A stretch of 64,000 nt of DNA from Aeromicrobium stalagmiti (GTDB lineage Bacteria > Actinomycetota > Actinomycetes > Propionibacteriales > Nocardioidaceae), in assembly GCF_013283745.1 (NCBI RefSeq), contig NZ_JABSTZ010000003.1:310001-374000 (forward strand). Direction: 5' to 3'. How positions within the stretch are numbered: position 1 is the stretch's first letter; each line of letters begins with the position of its first letter. Shown in pieces: positions 44,308 to 52,067 of this stretch. The notes under the pieces are model-generated. The model ran no database searches and was not told the DNA's origin. It worked only from the letters and a program-made list of their open reading frames with translations. The position numbers and the translations under genes are program-made.

Positions 44308-44715
44308 ATGACGGAACCAGCTGAGGGCGAGAAGCGGACGTTCACGACGGTCGACGAGTTCATCGAGGCGGCGACCTATGACGTGGAGCCGCGACTGATC
44401 GAGATGCGACGAGTCGTCCGCGAGGCGCTCCCCGACGCCGAGGAGACCATCAGCTACAACATCCCGGCCTACCGCCAGCACGGCGTCGTCGTCGTGCAGT
44501 TCTCCGGCTACACCGAGCACACCTCGCTCAACTTCTTCCCGACCGCCGGCGCCTTCGCCGCCTTCGACGAGGAGCTGAGGCCCTACCGCACCTCGAAGTC
44601 GGCGATCCGCTTCCCGCTCGACGAGCCGCTCCCCCTCGAGCTCATCTCGCGGATCGCGACGTTCCGGCTCGAGGAGGCCGCCGCGTTCGCGGCGCGCAAG
44701 CGGTCGGGCAGGTAG
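44308..44715 (+). CDS. DUF1801 / YdhG-like protein
   Basis: The 135-residue protein matches the YdhG/DUF1801 pattern: VDEFIEAATYDVEPRLIEMR near residue 15, ALPDAEETISYNIPAYRQHG near 42, FSGYTEHTSLNFFP near 66 and TSKSAIRFPLDEPLPLELIS near 97. The fold binds small ligands or iron in some relatives (frataxin-like), but the role is unknown. No signal peptide is present. It is divergent from dnaE and ends 7 bp from the convergent lipoprotein gene. Confidence 0.88.
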   Translation: MTEPAEGEKRTFTTVDEFIEAATYDVEPRLIEMRRVVREALPDAEETISYNIPAYRQHGVVVVQFSGYTEHTSLNFFPTAGAFAAFDEELRPYRTSKSAIRFPLDEPLPLELISRIATFRLEEAAAFAARKRSGR

Positions 44716-44722
44716 CGACCGC

Positions 44723-47467
44723 CTACTTCTTGGGCTTCGACAGCGCGAACAGACCGACGTCGTACTGCGGGTCCGACGGCACCTTGCGACCGGTCTGGGC
44801 GTAGGCGTAGTCGTACGCGTAGTCGCTGCGGGACAGCGCGACTCCCCCGCTGAAGGGGGCGACCTCCGGTGAAGACTGCAGACCGTTGCGGCGATCCTTC
44901 GGGATGTTCCAGCGGCCGGTGATCTTGCCGGTCGCAGCATCCAGGGTCATCAGCTCCACGGAGACGTCGTTGCTGAGCGTCGCCAGCACCGTCTTGCCGC
45001 CCTCGATCAGGTCGAAGTGCTGCGAGAGGTAGGACCCCTTGCGATCACGCTCCATCGACTCGACGATCGACGAGGTGTCGACCGCCCAGCGGATCTTCTT
45101 CTCGGCGAGCGAGTAGCGCATGACGCCGGACTGCTGCTCCATCACCACGTCGCCGTTGTCGAGGCCGACGGTCTGGAACGGGGCAGCTCCGAGCACGGTG
45201 AACTTCTTGAGGTCGTCGGCGAGGTAGTCGCGCTCGACCCGCCCGGTCCGCGACACCACACGTCCGGTGTCGGGGTCGAGCAGGACGAGGGAGTCGTCGA
45301 CCTTCTTGGTCGGGTCGGAGAGATCGCCGAAGACCGTCGAGATCCACAGCGGGTTGCCCTGCCACGACGAGACCGGGCTGCGGCGGTCGACCTTGCCCAG
45401 CACCTTGCTCGCCGTCGTCGACCAGACCCGCTCGAAGGCAGGCAGGCGGTAGGCGTCGATGGCCCACTCCCGTCCGCCCTTGAGGCTGGTCGTGCTGACG
45501 AACAGCGACGGATCCTCCGGGCTGGGCTGGAGCGGGTAGGACTTGCGCGCCAGGGTGCCGACGTCGACGAACGCGCCGTCGTCGATGCGCCGGACGTCGC
45601 GGCCGTCAGACACCACGTAGACGACCTTGTCGCGGACCACCATGTCGGTGACGACCTTTGCCGGAGCCGGCAGCTGGATGCGATCCAGCTCGCTGCCGTC
45701 GGCGGCGTCGACCCGCAGCAGGGTGTTGCACGTGTCGCCCTTGCCGCTGCCCTGATAGGCGATGGTGAACGTCTTGACGGCCTGGTCGGGCGGCTCGGAC
45801 GCGCACACCTTGGCGCCCGGGTCGTCGGCGTCGACCTCGAAGCTCCACTTCTCCTTGCCGGACTTCGTGTCGAAGCCCGTGACGGTGCCGGAGGTGTAGC
45901 TCACCAGGCGTGATCCCGTGCTGAAGGCCCCGGAGCTGCGCTCACCCGTGGCACCCTCGGGAGTCGTGATGCCGGCGAGAGCCTTGGCATCGGTGTCGGT
46001 GGGACCGGAGGTCGGCACCGACGGGGAGGTCGAGCTGTCGGGCTCCGGGAACGTGAAGATCCCGATGTCGTAGAGGGGCCCCTCGGGCTCCTTGAGGTCG
46101 AGGTAGTCCGCGAACGTCCGCTTCCAGCTGTCGAAGTTGCGGCTCAGCACGAGGCCGTCGCCGAACAGCGTCATGCCGGGCTCGACCTGGAAGCCGTTGC
46201 CGTAGTCGGCCGGGACGGCCCAGCGGGCCACGAGCTTGCCGGTCTTGACCTGCACGGCAATGACCTCGGCCGCCGTGTTGTTGCTGACCGTCGCGACCAG
46301 GTAGCCGTCTGCCGTGACACCCTGCGGGAGGACCGTCGTCAACGGGTAGTCCTCGGCCGACTCGAGCTCGACCTGGCCGAGATCGAGGTCCCACGCGACC
46401 TTGCCGGTCTCGAGGGAGTAGCGCGTCAGGCCACGCACCTGCGCGAAGACCATGTCGCCGCCGGGCAGGCCGAGGGCGCGGTCGAACTGGTTGGCGGCGC
46501 TCGAGAGATCGAACTCGCCCTCGGCCGCCTTGCCGCCGGAGTCGGTGGCCGCGTCGGCCTTGCCGACGACCTTGCCGGTGTCCGGGTCGACCTGGATCAT
46601 GGAGTAGCGACTCCCGTCCTGCTGGACCATCCAGGCCGGGTTGCCGCTCGCGGGCGAGATGATGCAGTCCTCACGGACGTCGGGAAACAGCGACGCCGAG
46701 TCCTCGGTCCACATCCGCTCGAAGGACGGCAGCGCGTAGGCATCGACCCGGCATCGTCCACGGTCGCTGAGGCGAGCACCGATGAGGGTGTCACCCTCGG
46801 GCGTCGGCGCGATCGTGAAGTACGACCCCGTCTCGAGGCGCTGGAGCGGCTCCGGCTCGCCCTTGACCATCTTCCACACGACACCGCGGAAGTCGAGGAC
46901 GTAGTCGCGGCCCTTGATCGTGAGCAGCTCGGTGACCGGGCCGCCGGCGGAGTCCCCCTCGAACTCCTGGAGGTCCGACAGCGTCTTCGAGATCGACATG
47001 ACCTTGCCGTCGGACACCCGGATCGTCGCGAGGTCGGGGCAGTAGCCGGACTTGCCGTAGGCGACCGTGAAGGTCTTGACGGCGCGATCAGGCTGCGACA
47101 CGAAGCAGACCGTTCCTCCGCCGAGGTCGAGCTTGGAGGTCCAGAGCTGTTCGCCGGAGTCGAGGTCGTAGCCCGAGATGTTGTCGACCGCGTAGCCGAC
47201 CGCGGTGCGTCCGCTGATGAACGCGCCCGACCGCCGCTCGACGGAGGCGCTGTCGAGCGAGCCGGCCTGCTCCTCCAGCTCGTCGGACGACTCGAGCAGC
47301 ACCTTGGGCTCGAGCGCGGGTCCGGTCGCCGCGCCACGGGCTGACGGCGCCTTGGCCGGAATCGGCAGGGACGGCCCCGACTCCTTGTCGTCCTTGTCGT
47401 CGCCACCGCCGGTGCAGGCCGTGAGAGCGAGCACCATCGTCGCGGCGACTGCGACGAGCCGCTTCAT
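44723..47467 (-). CDS. Large lipoprotein with two tandem PQQ-like beta-propeller halves
   Basis: The 914-residue protein starts with a lipoprotein signal (KRLVAVAATMVLALTAC, lipobox LTAC). The rest is two related halves. Both open alike (RRSGAFISGRTAVGYAVDNI; RSSGAFSTGSRLVSYTSGTV), then have GYDLDSGEQLWTSKLDL and GFDTKSGKEKWSFEVDA, then DRAVKTFTVAYGKSGYCPD and DQAVKTFTIAYQGSGKGDTC. They close with GPLYDIGIFTFPEP and DPQYDVGLFALSKP. Repeated W-containing strands (GKVAWDLDLG, KKIRWAVDTS) are PQQ-propeller-like. It would sit on the outer face of the membrane. The ATG at 47467 overlaps the gluzincin gene stop. Function unknown. Confidence 0.88.
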   Translation of the reverse strand: MKRLVAVAATMVLALTACTGGGDDKDDKESGPSLPIPAKAPSARGAATGPALEPKVLLESSDELEEQAGSLDSASVERRSGAFISGRTAVGYAVDNISGYDLDSGEQLWTSKLDLGGGTVCFVSQPDRAVKTFTVAYGKSGYCPDLATIRVSDGKVMSISKTLSDLQEFEGDSAGGPVTELLTIKGRDYVLDFRGVVWKMVKGEPEPLQRLETGSYFTIAPTPEGDTLIGARLSDRGRCRVDAYALPSFERMWTEDSASLFPDVREDCIISPASGNPAWMVQQDGSRYSMIQVDPDTGKVVGKADAATDSGGKAAEGEFDLSSAANQFDRALGLPGGDMVFAQVRGLTRYSLETGKVAWDLDLGQVELESAEDYPLTTVLPQGVTADGYLVATVSNNTAAEVIAVQVKTGKLVARWAVPADYGNGFQVEPGMTLFGDGLVLSRNFDSWKRTFADYLDLKEPEGPLYDIGIFTFPEPDSSTSPSVPTSGPTDTDAKALAGITTPEGATGERSSGAFSTGSRLVSYTSGTVTGFDTKSGKEKWSFEVDADDPGAKVCASEPPDQAVKTFTIAYQGSGKGDTCNTLLRVDAADGSELDRIQLPAPAKVVTDMVVRDKVVYVVSDGRDVRRIDDGAFVDVGTLARKSYPLQPSPEDPSLFVSTTSLKGGREWAIDAYRLPAFERVWSTTASKVLGKVDRRSPVSSWQGNPLWISTVFGDLSDPTKKVDDSLVLLDPDTGRVVSRTGRVERDYLADDLKKFTVLGAAPFQTVGLDNGDVVMEQQSGVMRYSLAEKKIRWAVDTSSIVESMERDRKGSYLSQHFDLIEGGKTVLATLSNDVSVELMTLDAATGKITGRWNIPKDRRNGLQSSPEVAPFSGGVALSRSDYAYDYAYAQTGRKVPSDPQYDVGLFALSKPKK

Positions 47468-48759
47468 GCGCCGACCCACTTGCGCGTCGCGGCGAGGAGG
47501 TCCTTCTCGCTGCGGCCCAGCTTGCGGGCCGCAGCCTTGCGGTCGTCGGCCCCGTAGAAGGCCTCGGCGGTCTCGAACACCGCGTCACGTCCCTTCTCGT
47601 CCTCGAGGTAGGCGAAGATGGCCGCTGAACACTGGTAGAACTCGTACTCCAGCGGTGAGTCGTGGAACTCGTCGTAGCCCTTGAGAGCCACCGACTCGAA
47701 CTGTCCGAACGCCGATCGGATGCGACCGCCGTCCGTGGCCATCAGCGACTGGCCATTCGTGCCCCACTCGGCGAGCCCCTCGGCGACCCAGGTGGGCTGG
47801 CCCGAACCGCTGTTCCACTGGTCCGCCAAGACGTGGATCCCCTCGTGGCAGGCCGTGTCGACGAAGTCCGGCCGGGTGAACGACCCCTCGTGGAGCCCGA
47901 CTCGACCGGTCGCCCGCGGCAGCCCCTTGGCGTCGGCCGGCGTCTTCTGCCCCTTGGACAGCTCGGCGGGGTCCAGGAACGGGTGGTAGTAGGCGTGCGC
48001 GTCGGCCTCGCCGATCGCCACGCCGCCGTAGAGCTTGCCGTCGACGGCTGGCCAGGTCATGGCGTAGAAGACCTTGTCGACGCCCTTCGGCCTCGGCATG
48101 AGATCGAACGCCCTCTTGGCTCCCTGCTCGATGCGACCCGCGAAGTCCTTCGCCTTGGCCGCGTCCTGCTTGCGGAAGACGATCCACGCATGCTTGGTCT
48201 CGATCGCATCGATCGTGGCGACGTCCCAGATCGACGGGTCGAACTGCGCCTCGGCGTCGCCCAGGTGCAGCAGCTCGAGCGGCGCGTCCTCGGCCTTCTT
48301 GCGGAACGAGGCGCGGTAGCTCTCGACGACCTGCTGGGCGTCGCAGCCCCTGACCTGATGGGCGAAGACGAGATCGCCGTCGTACTCCACGAGCCCGCCG
48401 GAGGCGTTGCGGGTGCGCCCGGTCGGCACACCGACGAACCACTCCCCCTCGACGAACCCGAGGCGCTTGAAGTTGTCGAAGCGGCGGGTCCAGCGCTTGC
48501 GGACGTCGTCGAGCGCGAAGTCGCCCGGATCGATGAGGGCGACGAGCTGCTCGACGTCCTTGCTCGCGAACGCCTCGTTGAGCTGCTTGCGTAGCGCCGC
48601 CGTGTCAGCCTGCGTGACGACGTTGCCCGTCTGCGGCTTGACGATGTTGGGGCCCTTGGTCGTGGCCTTCGGCTCGGCCTTCGTGCTGCCGCCGCCACAG
48701 CCGGCGAGCACCAGCCCTGCCGAACCCCACAACAACGTACGTCTGTCCAACTCGCGCAT
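47464..48759 (-). CDS. Lipoprotein with gluzincin-type HExxH metallopeptidase domain
   Basis: The 431-residue protein begins MRELDRRTLLWGSAGLVLAG, then Cys. The twin Arg and lipobox LAGC suggest a Tat-exported lipoprotein. Residues 55-170 look like an NTF2-type domain (ALRKQLNEAFASKDVEQLVA). The C-terminal part has VDTACHEGIHVLADQW near residue 297, an HExxH zinc motif, and TWVAEGLAEWGTNGQSL about 20 residues on, with the third-ligand Glu of gluzincins (peptidase MA-like). It would act outside the cell; no substrate can be named. It is coupled by ATGA to the duplicated propeller gene and lies 124 bp after the DrrB-type gene. Confidence 0.85.
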   Translation of the reverse strand: MRELDRRTLLWGSAGLVLAGCGGGSTKAEPKATTKGPNIVKPQTGNVVTQADTAALRKQLNEAFASKDVEQLVALIDPGDFALDDVRKRWTRRFDNFKRLGFVEGEWFVGVPTGRTRNASGGLVEYDGDLVFAHQVRGCDAQQVVESYRASFRKKAEDAPLELLHLGDAEAQFDPSIWDVATIDAIETKHAWIVFRKQDAAKAKDFAGRIEQGAKRAFDLMPRPKGVDKVFYAMTWPAVDGKLYGGVAIGEADAHAYYHPFLDPAELSKGQKTPADAKGLPRATGRVGLHEGSFTRPDFVDTACHEGIHVLADQWNSGSGQPTWVAEGLAEWGTNGQSLMATDGGRIRSAFGQFESVALKGYDEFHDSPLEYEFYQCSAAIFAYLEDEKGRDAVFETAEAFYGADDRKAAARKLGRSEKDLLAATRKWVGA

Positions 48760-48883
48760 CAGTCCCCCGAACTGTGGTCAACCCGTACGGTATCGCCTGC
48801 GACAGGCTGGCGCGCGACAACGCCCCAGAACCATCGGCGCGTGTTCGAAAGGTCCCGGGGCGTCGCGGCAGGCCAGCGGTGGC

Positions 48884-49690
48884 CTAGCGGCTGCTGGCGA
48901 TGCGGTACTGCCGGATCGACAGCGGCACGAAGACCACGATGATGAGCGCGACCCACAGCAGCGTGTAGACCACCGGGTGCTGGATCGACCACGCATCGGA
49001 GGCCGGCGGCAGCCCGCCGGTGTTGCCGAACAGCTCGCGCGAGGCCTGCGTGACGGCCGAGACGGGGTTCCACTCGACGAACTTCTGCAGCCCGCTCGGG
49101 AACGAGTCGAGCGGCACGAAGGCGTTGGAGACGAACGTCAACGGCATGATCACGATGAACGAGGCGTTGTTGATGACCTCGACGCTGGGCACCAGCAGGC
49201 CGACGTAGGCCATGACCCAGCTGATCGCGTAGGCGAACACCAGCAGCAGCAGGAATCCCGACAGCGCGTCGACGACACCCTCCCGCATGCGCCAGCCGAC
49301 CAGCAGACCGGTCAACGCCATGATGATGAGCGACAGCACGTTGTAGACGATGTCGGACGTCGTGCGGCCCACCAGGACCGCCGACCGCGACATCGGCAGG
49401 GAGCGGAAACGGTCGATGATGCCCTTCTGCATGTCCTCCGCGAGACCTGCGCCCGTGAAGGTCGCGCCGAACACGACGGTCTGGGCGAAGATGCCGCCGA
49501 TCAGGAACTCGCGGTAGTTGACCCCGTCGCCCGGGTCGATCGCGCCGCCGAAGACGTAGGCGAACAGCAGCACGAACATGATCGGCGAGATCAGGACGAA
49601 GACCAGGATCTCCGGGACCCGGACGATCTTGATGAGATTGCGCTTGGCGACGACCCATCCGTCGGTCGCGTGGCGGGTCAGGCTGGTCAT
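48884..49690 (-). CDS. ABC-2 type exporter permease (DrrB-like)
   Basis: The 268-residue protein has six hydrophobic helices of the ABC-2 family. The first cytoplasmic segment (GWVVAKRNLIKIVRVPEILV), the loop GLAEDMQKGIIDRFRSLPMS and FVSNAFVPLDSFPSGLQKFV near residue 190 are typical of DrrB/NodJ-like permeases. With the ATPase encoded upstream (ATGA overlap) it would export a hydrophobic compound, drug or lipid. The substrate is unknown. It lies just upstream of the gluzincin lipoprotein gene. Confidence 0.92.
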   Translation of the reverse strand: MTSLTRHATDGWVVAKRNLIKIVRVPEILVFVLISPIMFVLLFAYVFGGAIDPGDGVNYREFLIGGIFAQTVVFGATFTGAGLAEDMQKGIIDRFRSLPMSRSAVLVGRTTSDIVYNVLSLIIMALTGLLVGWRMREGVVDALSGFLLLLVFAYAISWVMAYVGLLVPSVEVINNASFIVIMPLTFVSNAFVPLDSFPSGLQKFVEWNPVSAVTQASRELFGNTGGLPPASDAWSIQHPVVYTLLWVALIIVVFVPLSIRQYRIASSR

Positions 49691-50676
49691 GCGGAGACCT
49701 CCTCGGTCGAGTCGTCGTCAGCGGGGTCGGTGACGCCTTCGGCAGCACGCCCGGTGAGGCTCAGGAACACGTCGTCGAGGGTGGGCCGGCGCAGCCCGAC
49801 GTCGAGGACGTCGATCGTCGCGGTCTCGAGCTCCTGCAGCACGGTGCGCAGCTGGGGCACTCCCCCCTCGACGGCAGCGGTCAGCTCGCGGCCGTTGTCG
49901 CCGACCTGGACCTCGCCGACGGCCACGCCCGCCAGGATGCGCACCGCGTCGTCACGCCGGGCCGGATCGGTCAGCAGCACCTCGATGCGCTCGCCGCCGG
50001 TCTGGGCCTTGAGCTCGTCGGCCGTGCCGCGCGCGATCGCCCGACCGTGGTCGATGACGACGATGTCGTCGGCCAGCAGGTCGGCCTCCTCGAGGTACTG
50101 CGTCGTCAGCAGCAAGGTGGCACCCGACGACACGAGGTCGCGGATGACGGTCCACATCTGCTGGCGGCTGCGCACGTCGAGACCTGTCGTCGGCTCGTCG
50201 AGGATCAGCACCGGAGGCTCGGCGACCAGCGCGCCCGCCAGGTCGAGGCGCCGTCGCATGCCGCCGGAGTAGGTCTTGGACGGACGGTCCCCCGCGTCCT
50301 CGAGCCCGAACCGCTCGAGCAGGTCGCGGGCGCGCTGGGAGGCCCTCGCCTTGGGCATGCCGTAGAGCCGGCCGACCATCTGCAGGTTCTCGAATCCCGT
50401 CAGGTGCTCGTCGACGGCGGCGTACTGGCCCGACAGCCCGATGCGGGCGCGGACGCCGTCGGGGTCCTTCGCGACGTCGACGCCCGCCACCTCGGCGGTG
50501 CCGCCGTCGGCCTTGAGCAGCGTCGCGAGGATGCGGACGGCCGTCGTCTTGCCGGCACCGTTGGGACCCAGCAGGCCGAGCACCTTGCCCTCGGGCACCG
50601 TGAGGTCGAGGCCCGAGAGCGCCTCGACGTCCTTGTACCTCTTCACCAGTCCGGTCGCCCGGATCATGTCAGTCAT
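49687..50676 (-). CDS. ABC exporter ATP-binding protein (DrrA-like)
   Basis: The 329-residue ATPase shows Walker A (GPNGAGKTTAVRILATLL), the DrrA-type Q-loop region (IGLSGQYAAVDEHLTGFENL), signature TYSGGMRRRLDLAGAL, Walker B (VLILDEPTTGLDVRSRQQMW) and LLLTTQYLEEADLLAD. The long C-terminal domain (about residues 215-329) is that of daunorubicin-resistance ATPases and ends in a polar tail. It is the first gene of the exporter pair. The palindrome TTCCT-N3-AGGAA lies 20-33 bp upstream of the ATG. Confidence 0.94.
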   Translation of the reverse strand: MTDMIRATGLVKRYKDVEALSGLDLTVPEGKVLGLLGPNGAGKTTAVRILATLLKADGGTAEVAGVDVAKDPDGVRARIGLSGQYAAVDEHLTGFENLQMVGRLYGMPKARASQRARDLLERFGLEDAGDRPSKTYSGGMRRRLDLAGALVAEPPVLILDEPTTGLDVRSRQQMWTVIRDLVSSGATLLLTTQYLEEADLLADDIVVIDHGRAIARGTADELKAQTGGERIEVLLTDPARRDDAVRILAGVAVGEVQVGDNGRELTAAVEGGVPQLRTVLQELETATIDVLDVGLRRPTLDDVFLSLTGRAAEGVTDPADDDSTEEVSA

Positions 50677-50696
50677 GCGTCAGGAGCCTCTCTCTA

Positions 50697-50709
50697 TTCC
50701 TATCAGGAA
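50697..50709. promoter_or_regulatory. Palindrome TTCCT-N3-AGGAA upstream of the DrrAB-like genes
   Basis: A perfect 5-3-5 inverted repeat lies in the probable promoter region of the ABC exporter pair, overlapping A/T-rich -10-like sequence (minus strand TAGGAATAGA). It could bind a small dimeric repressor; no regulator gene is adjacent. Confidence 0.35.
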
Positions 50710-50766
50710 CATCGAGAGACATCCTGCCGCATGCCGCCGACAGAAACGTCCCCTTTTTGCCCCGAA

Positions 50767-50820
50767 GCGGTGGAATCTCCACCGCAAGCGAGGGAATGGG
50801 GTTGCGGATCCACCTCCCGG
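50767..50820. repeat. Palindromic repeat element between aminotransferase and DrrA-like gene
   Basis: The element has a perfect hairpin, GCGGTGGA-ATC-TCCACCGC (50767-50785), followed by GTTGCGGATCCACCTCCCGG (50801-50820), the same unit as at 33328-33346. It starts 12 bases beyond the aminotransferase stop on the minus strand, so the hairpin may also end that transcript. Confidence 0.55.
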
Positions 50821-50831
50821 CGGCGGGTCGG

Positions 50832-52055
50832 TCAGACCTGGCGGTAGCTGCTCAGGAAGTTGCCGAGCCGCTGGATCGCGTCGGCCAGGTCGCGCGCCCA
50901 CGGCAGCGTCACGATGCGCAGGTGGTCGGGATCGGGCCAGTTGAAGCCCGTGCCCTGCGTCAGCAGGATCTTCTCCTGCAGCAGCAGGTCGAGCACGAGC
51001 TTCTGGTCGTCGTGGATCGGGTAGACCTCGGGATCGAGCCGCGGGAACGCATACAGCGCGCCCTGGGGCATGACGACGCTCACGCCGGGGATCTTGCGCA
51101 GCTCGTTGACGGCGGTGTCGCGCTGCTCGAGCAGGCGTCCGCCCGGCAGGATGAGCTCCTTGATCGACTGGTAGCCGCCGAGCGCCACCTGGATGGCGTT
51201 CTGGGCGGGGACGTTGGGGCACAGCCGCATCGAGCACAGCAGCGTGATGCCCTCGAGGTAGTCCTGCGCCCGCTCCAGCGGCCCCGTGACGACCAGCCAG
51301 CCGGCGCGGTAGCCACAGACCCGGTAGGCCTTGGACAGACCGTTGAACGTCAGGGTCAGCACGTCGGGTGCGACGCTCGCGAGCGGGATGTGGACCGCGT
51401 CCTCGTAGAGGATCTTGTCGTAGATCTCGTCGGCCATCAGGACCAAGTCGTGCTTGCGCGCGAGGTCGGCGATGCCGGCCAGCGTCTCGCGCGAGTAGAC
51501 CGCGCCGGTGGGGTTGTTGGGGTTGATGACGACGATGACCTTGGTGCGGTCGGTGATCTTGGACTCGAGATCGGCGAGGTCGGGGTTCCAGTCGGACTCC
51601 TCGTCGCACAGGTAGTGCACCGGCACGCCGCCGGCGAGGTTGGTCACCGCCGTCCAGAGCGGGTAGTCGGGAACGGGGATCAGCACCTCGTCCCCGTTGT
51701 CGAGCAGCGCCTGGAGCGCGATCTGGATCAGCTCGGAGACCCCGTTGCCGATCCACACGTCGTCGACGTCGATCGTCGGGAAGCCGTCCTGCAGCTGGTA
51801 GTTGTGCACCACGGCGCGGCGCGCGGACTGGATGCCGCGGGAGTCGGAGTAGCCGGCCGCGCTCGGCAGCGCCGCGATGACGTCCTGCAGGATCTCGGCG
51901 GGTGCGTCGAAGCCGAAGGGCTGGGGGTTGCCGATGTTGAGCTTGAGGATGCGGTGTCCCTCGGCCTCGAGGGCGGCGGCTCGGGCGCTGACGGGTCCAC
52001 GGATGTCGTAGAGGACATCTCTCAGCTTCTCGGACTGGCGCACGATGGAGGACAT
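50832..52055 (-). CDS. PLP-dependent aminotransferase (alanine/aspartate type)
   Basis: The 407-residue enzyme is a class I aminotransferase close to AlaA/AlaT and mycobacterial AspC. It has HRILKLNIGNPQPFGFDAPA near residue 33, VWIGNGVSELIQIALQALL near 100, VIVVINPNNPTGAVYSRETL near 175, VLMADEIYDKILYEDA near 205 and the PLP lysine in TLTFNGLSKAYRVCGYRAGW near 240. Expected role: transfer of amino groups between alanine or aspartate, glutamate and keto acids. It follows the phosphatase gene by 12 nt on the same strand. Confidence 0.92.
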   Translation of the reverse strand: MSSIVRQSEKLRDVLYDIRGPVSARAAALEAEGHRILKLNIGNPQPFGFDAPAEILQDVIAALPSAAGYSDSRGIQSARRAVVHNYQLQDGFPTIDVDDVWIGNGVSELIQIALQALLDNGDEVLIPVPDYPLWTAVTNLAGGVPVHYLCDEESDWNPDLADLESKITDRTKVIVVINPNNPTGAVYSRETLAGIADLARKHDLVLMADEIYDKILYEDAVHIPLASVAPDVLTLTFNGLSKAYRVCGYRAGWLVVTGPLERAQDYLEGITLLCSMRLCPNVPAQNAIQVALGGYQSIKELILPGGRLLEQRDTAVNELRKIPGVSVVMPQGALYAFPRLDPEVYPIHDDQKLVLDLLLQEKILLTQGTGFNWPDPDHLRIVTLPWARDLADAIQRLGNFLSSYRQV

Positions 52056-52067
52056 GGCGCCATTGTT

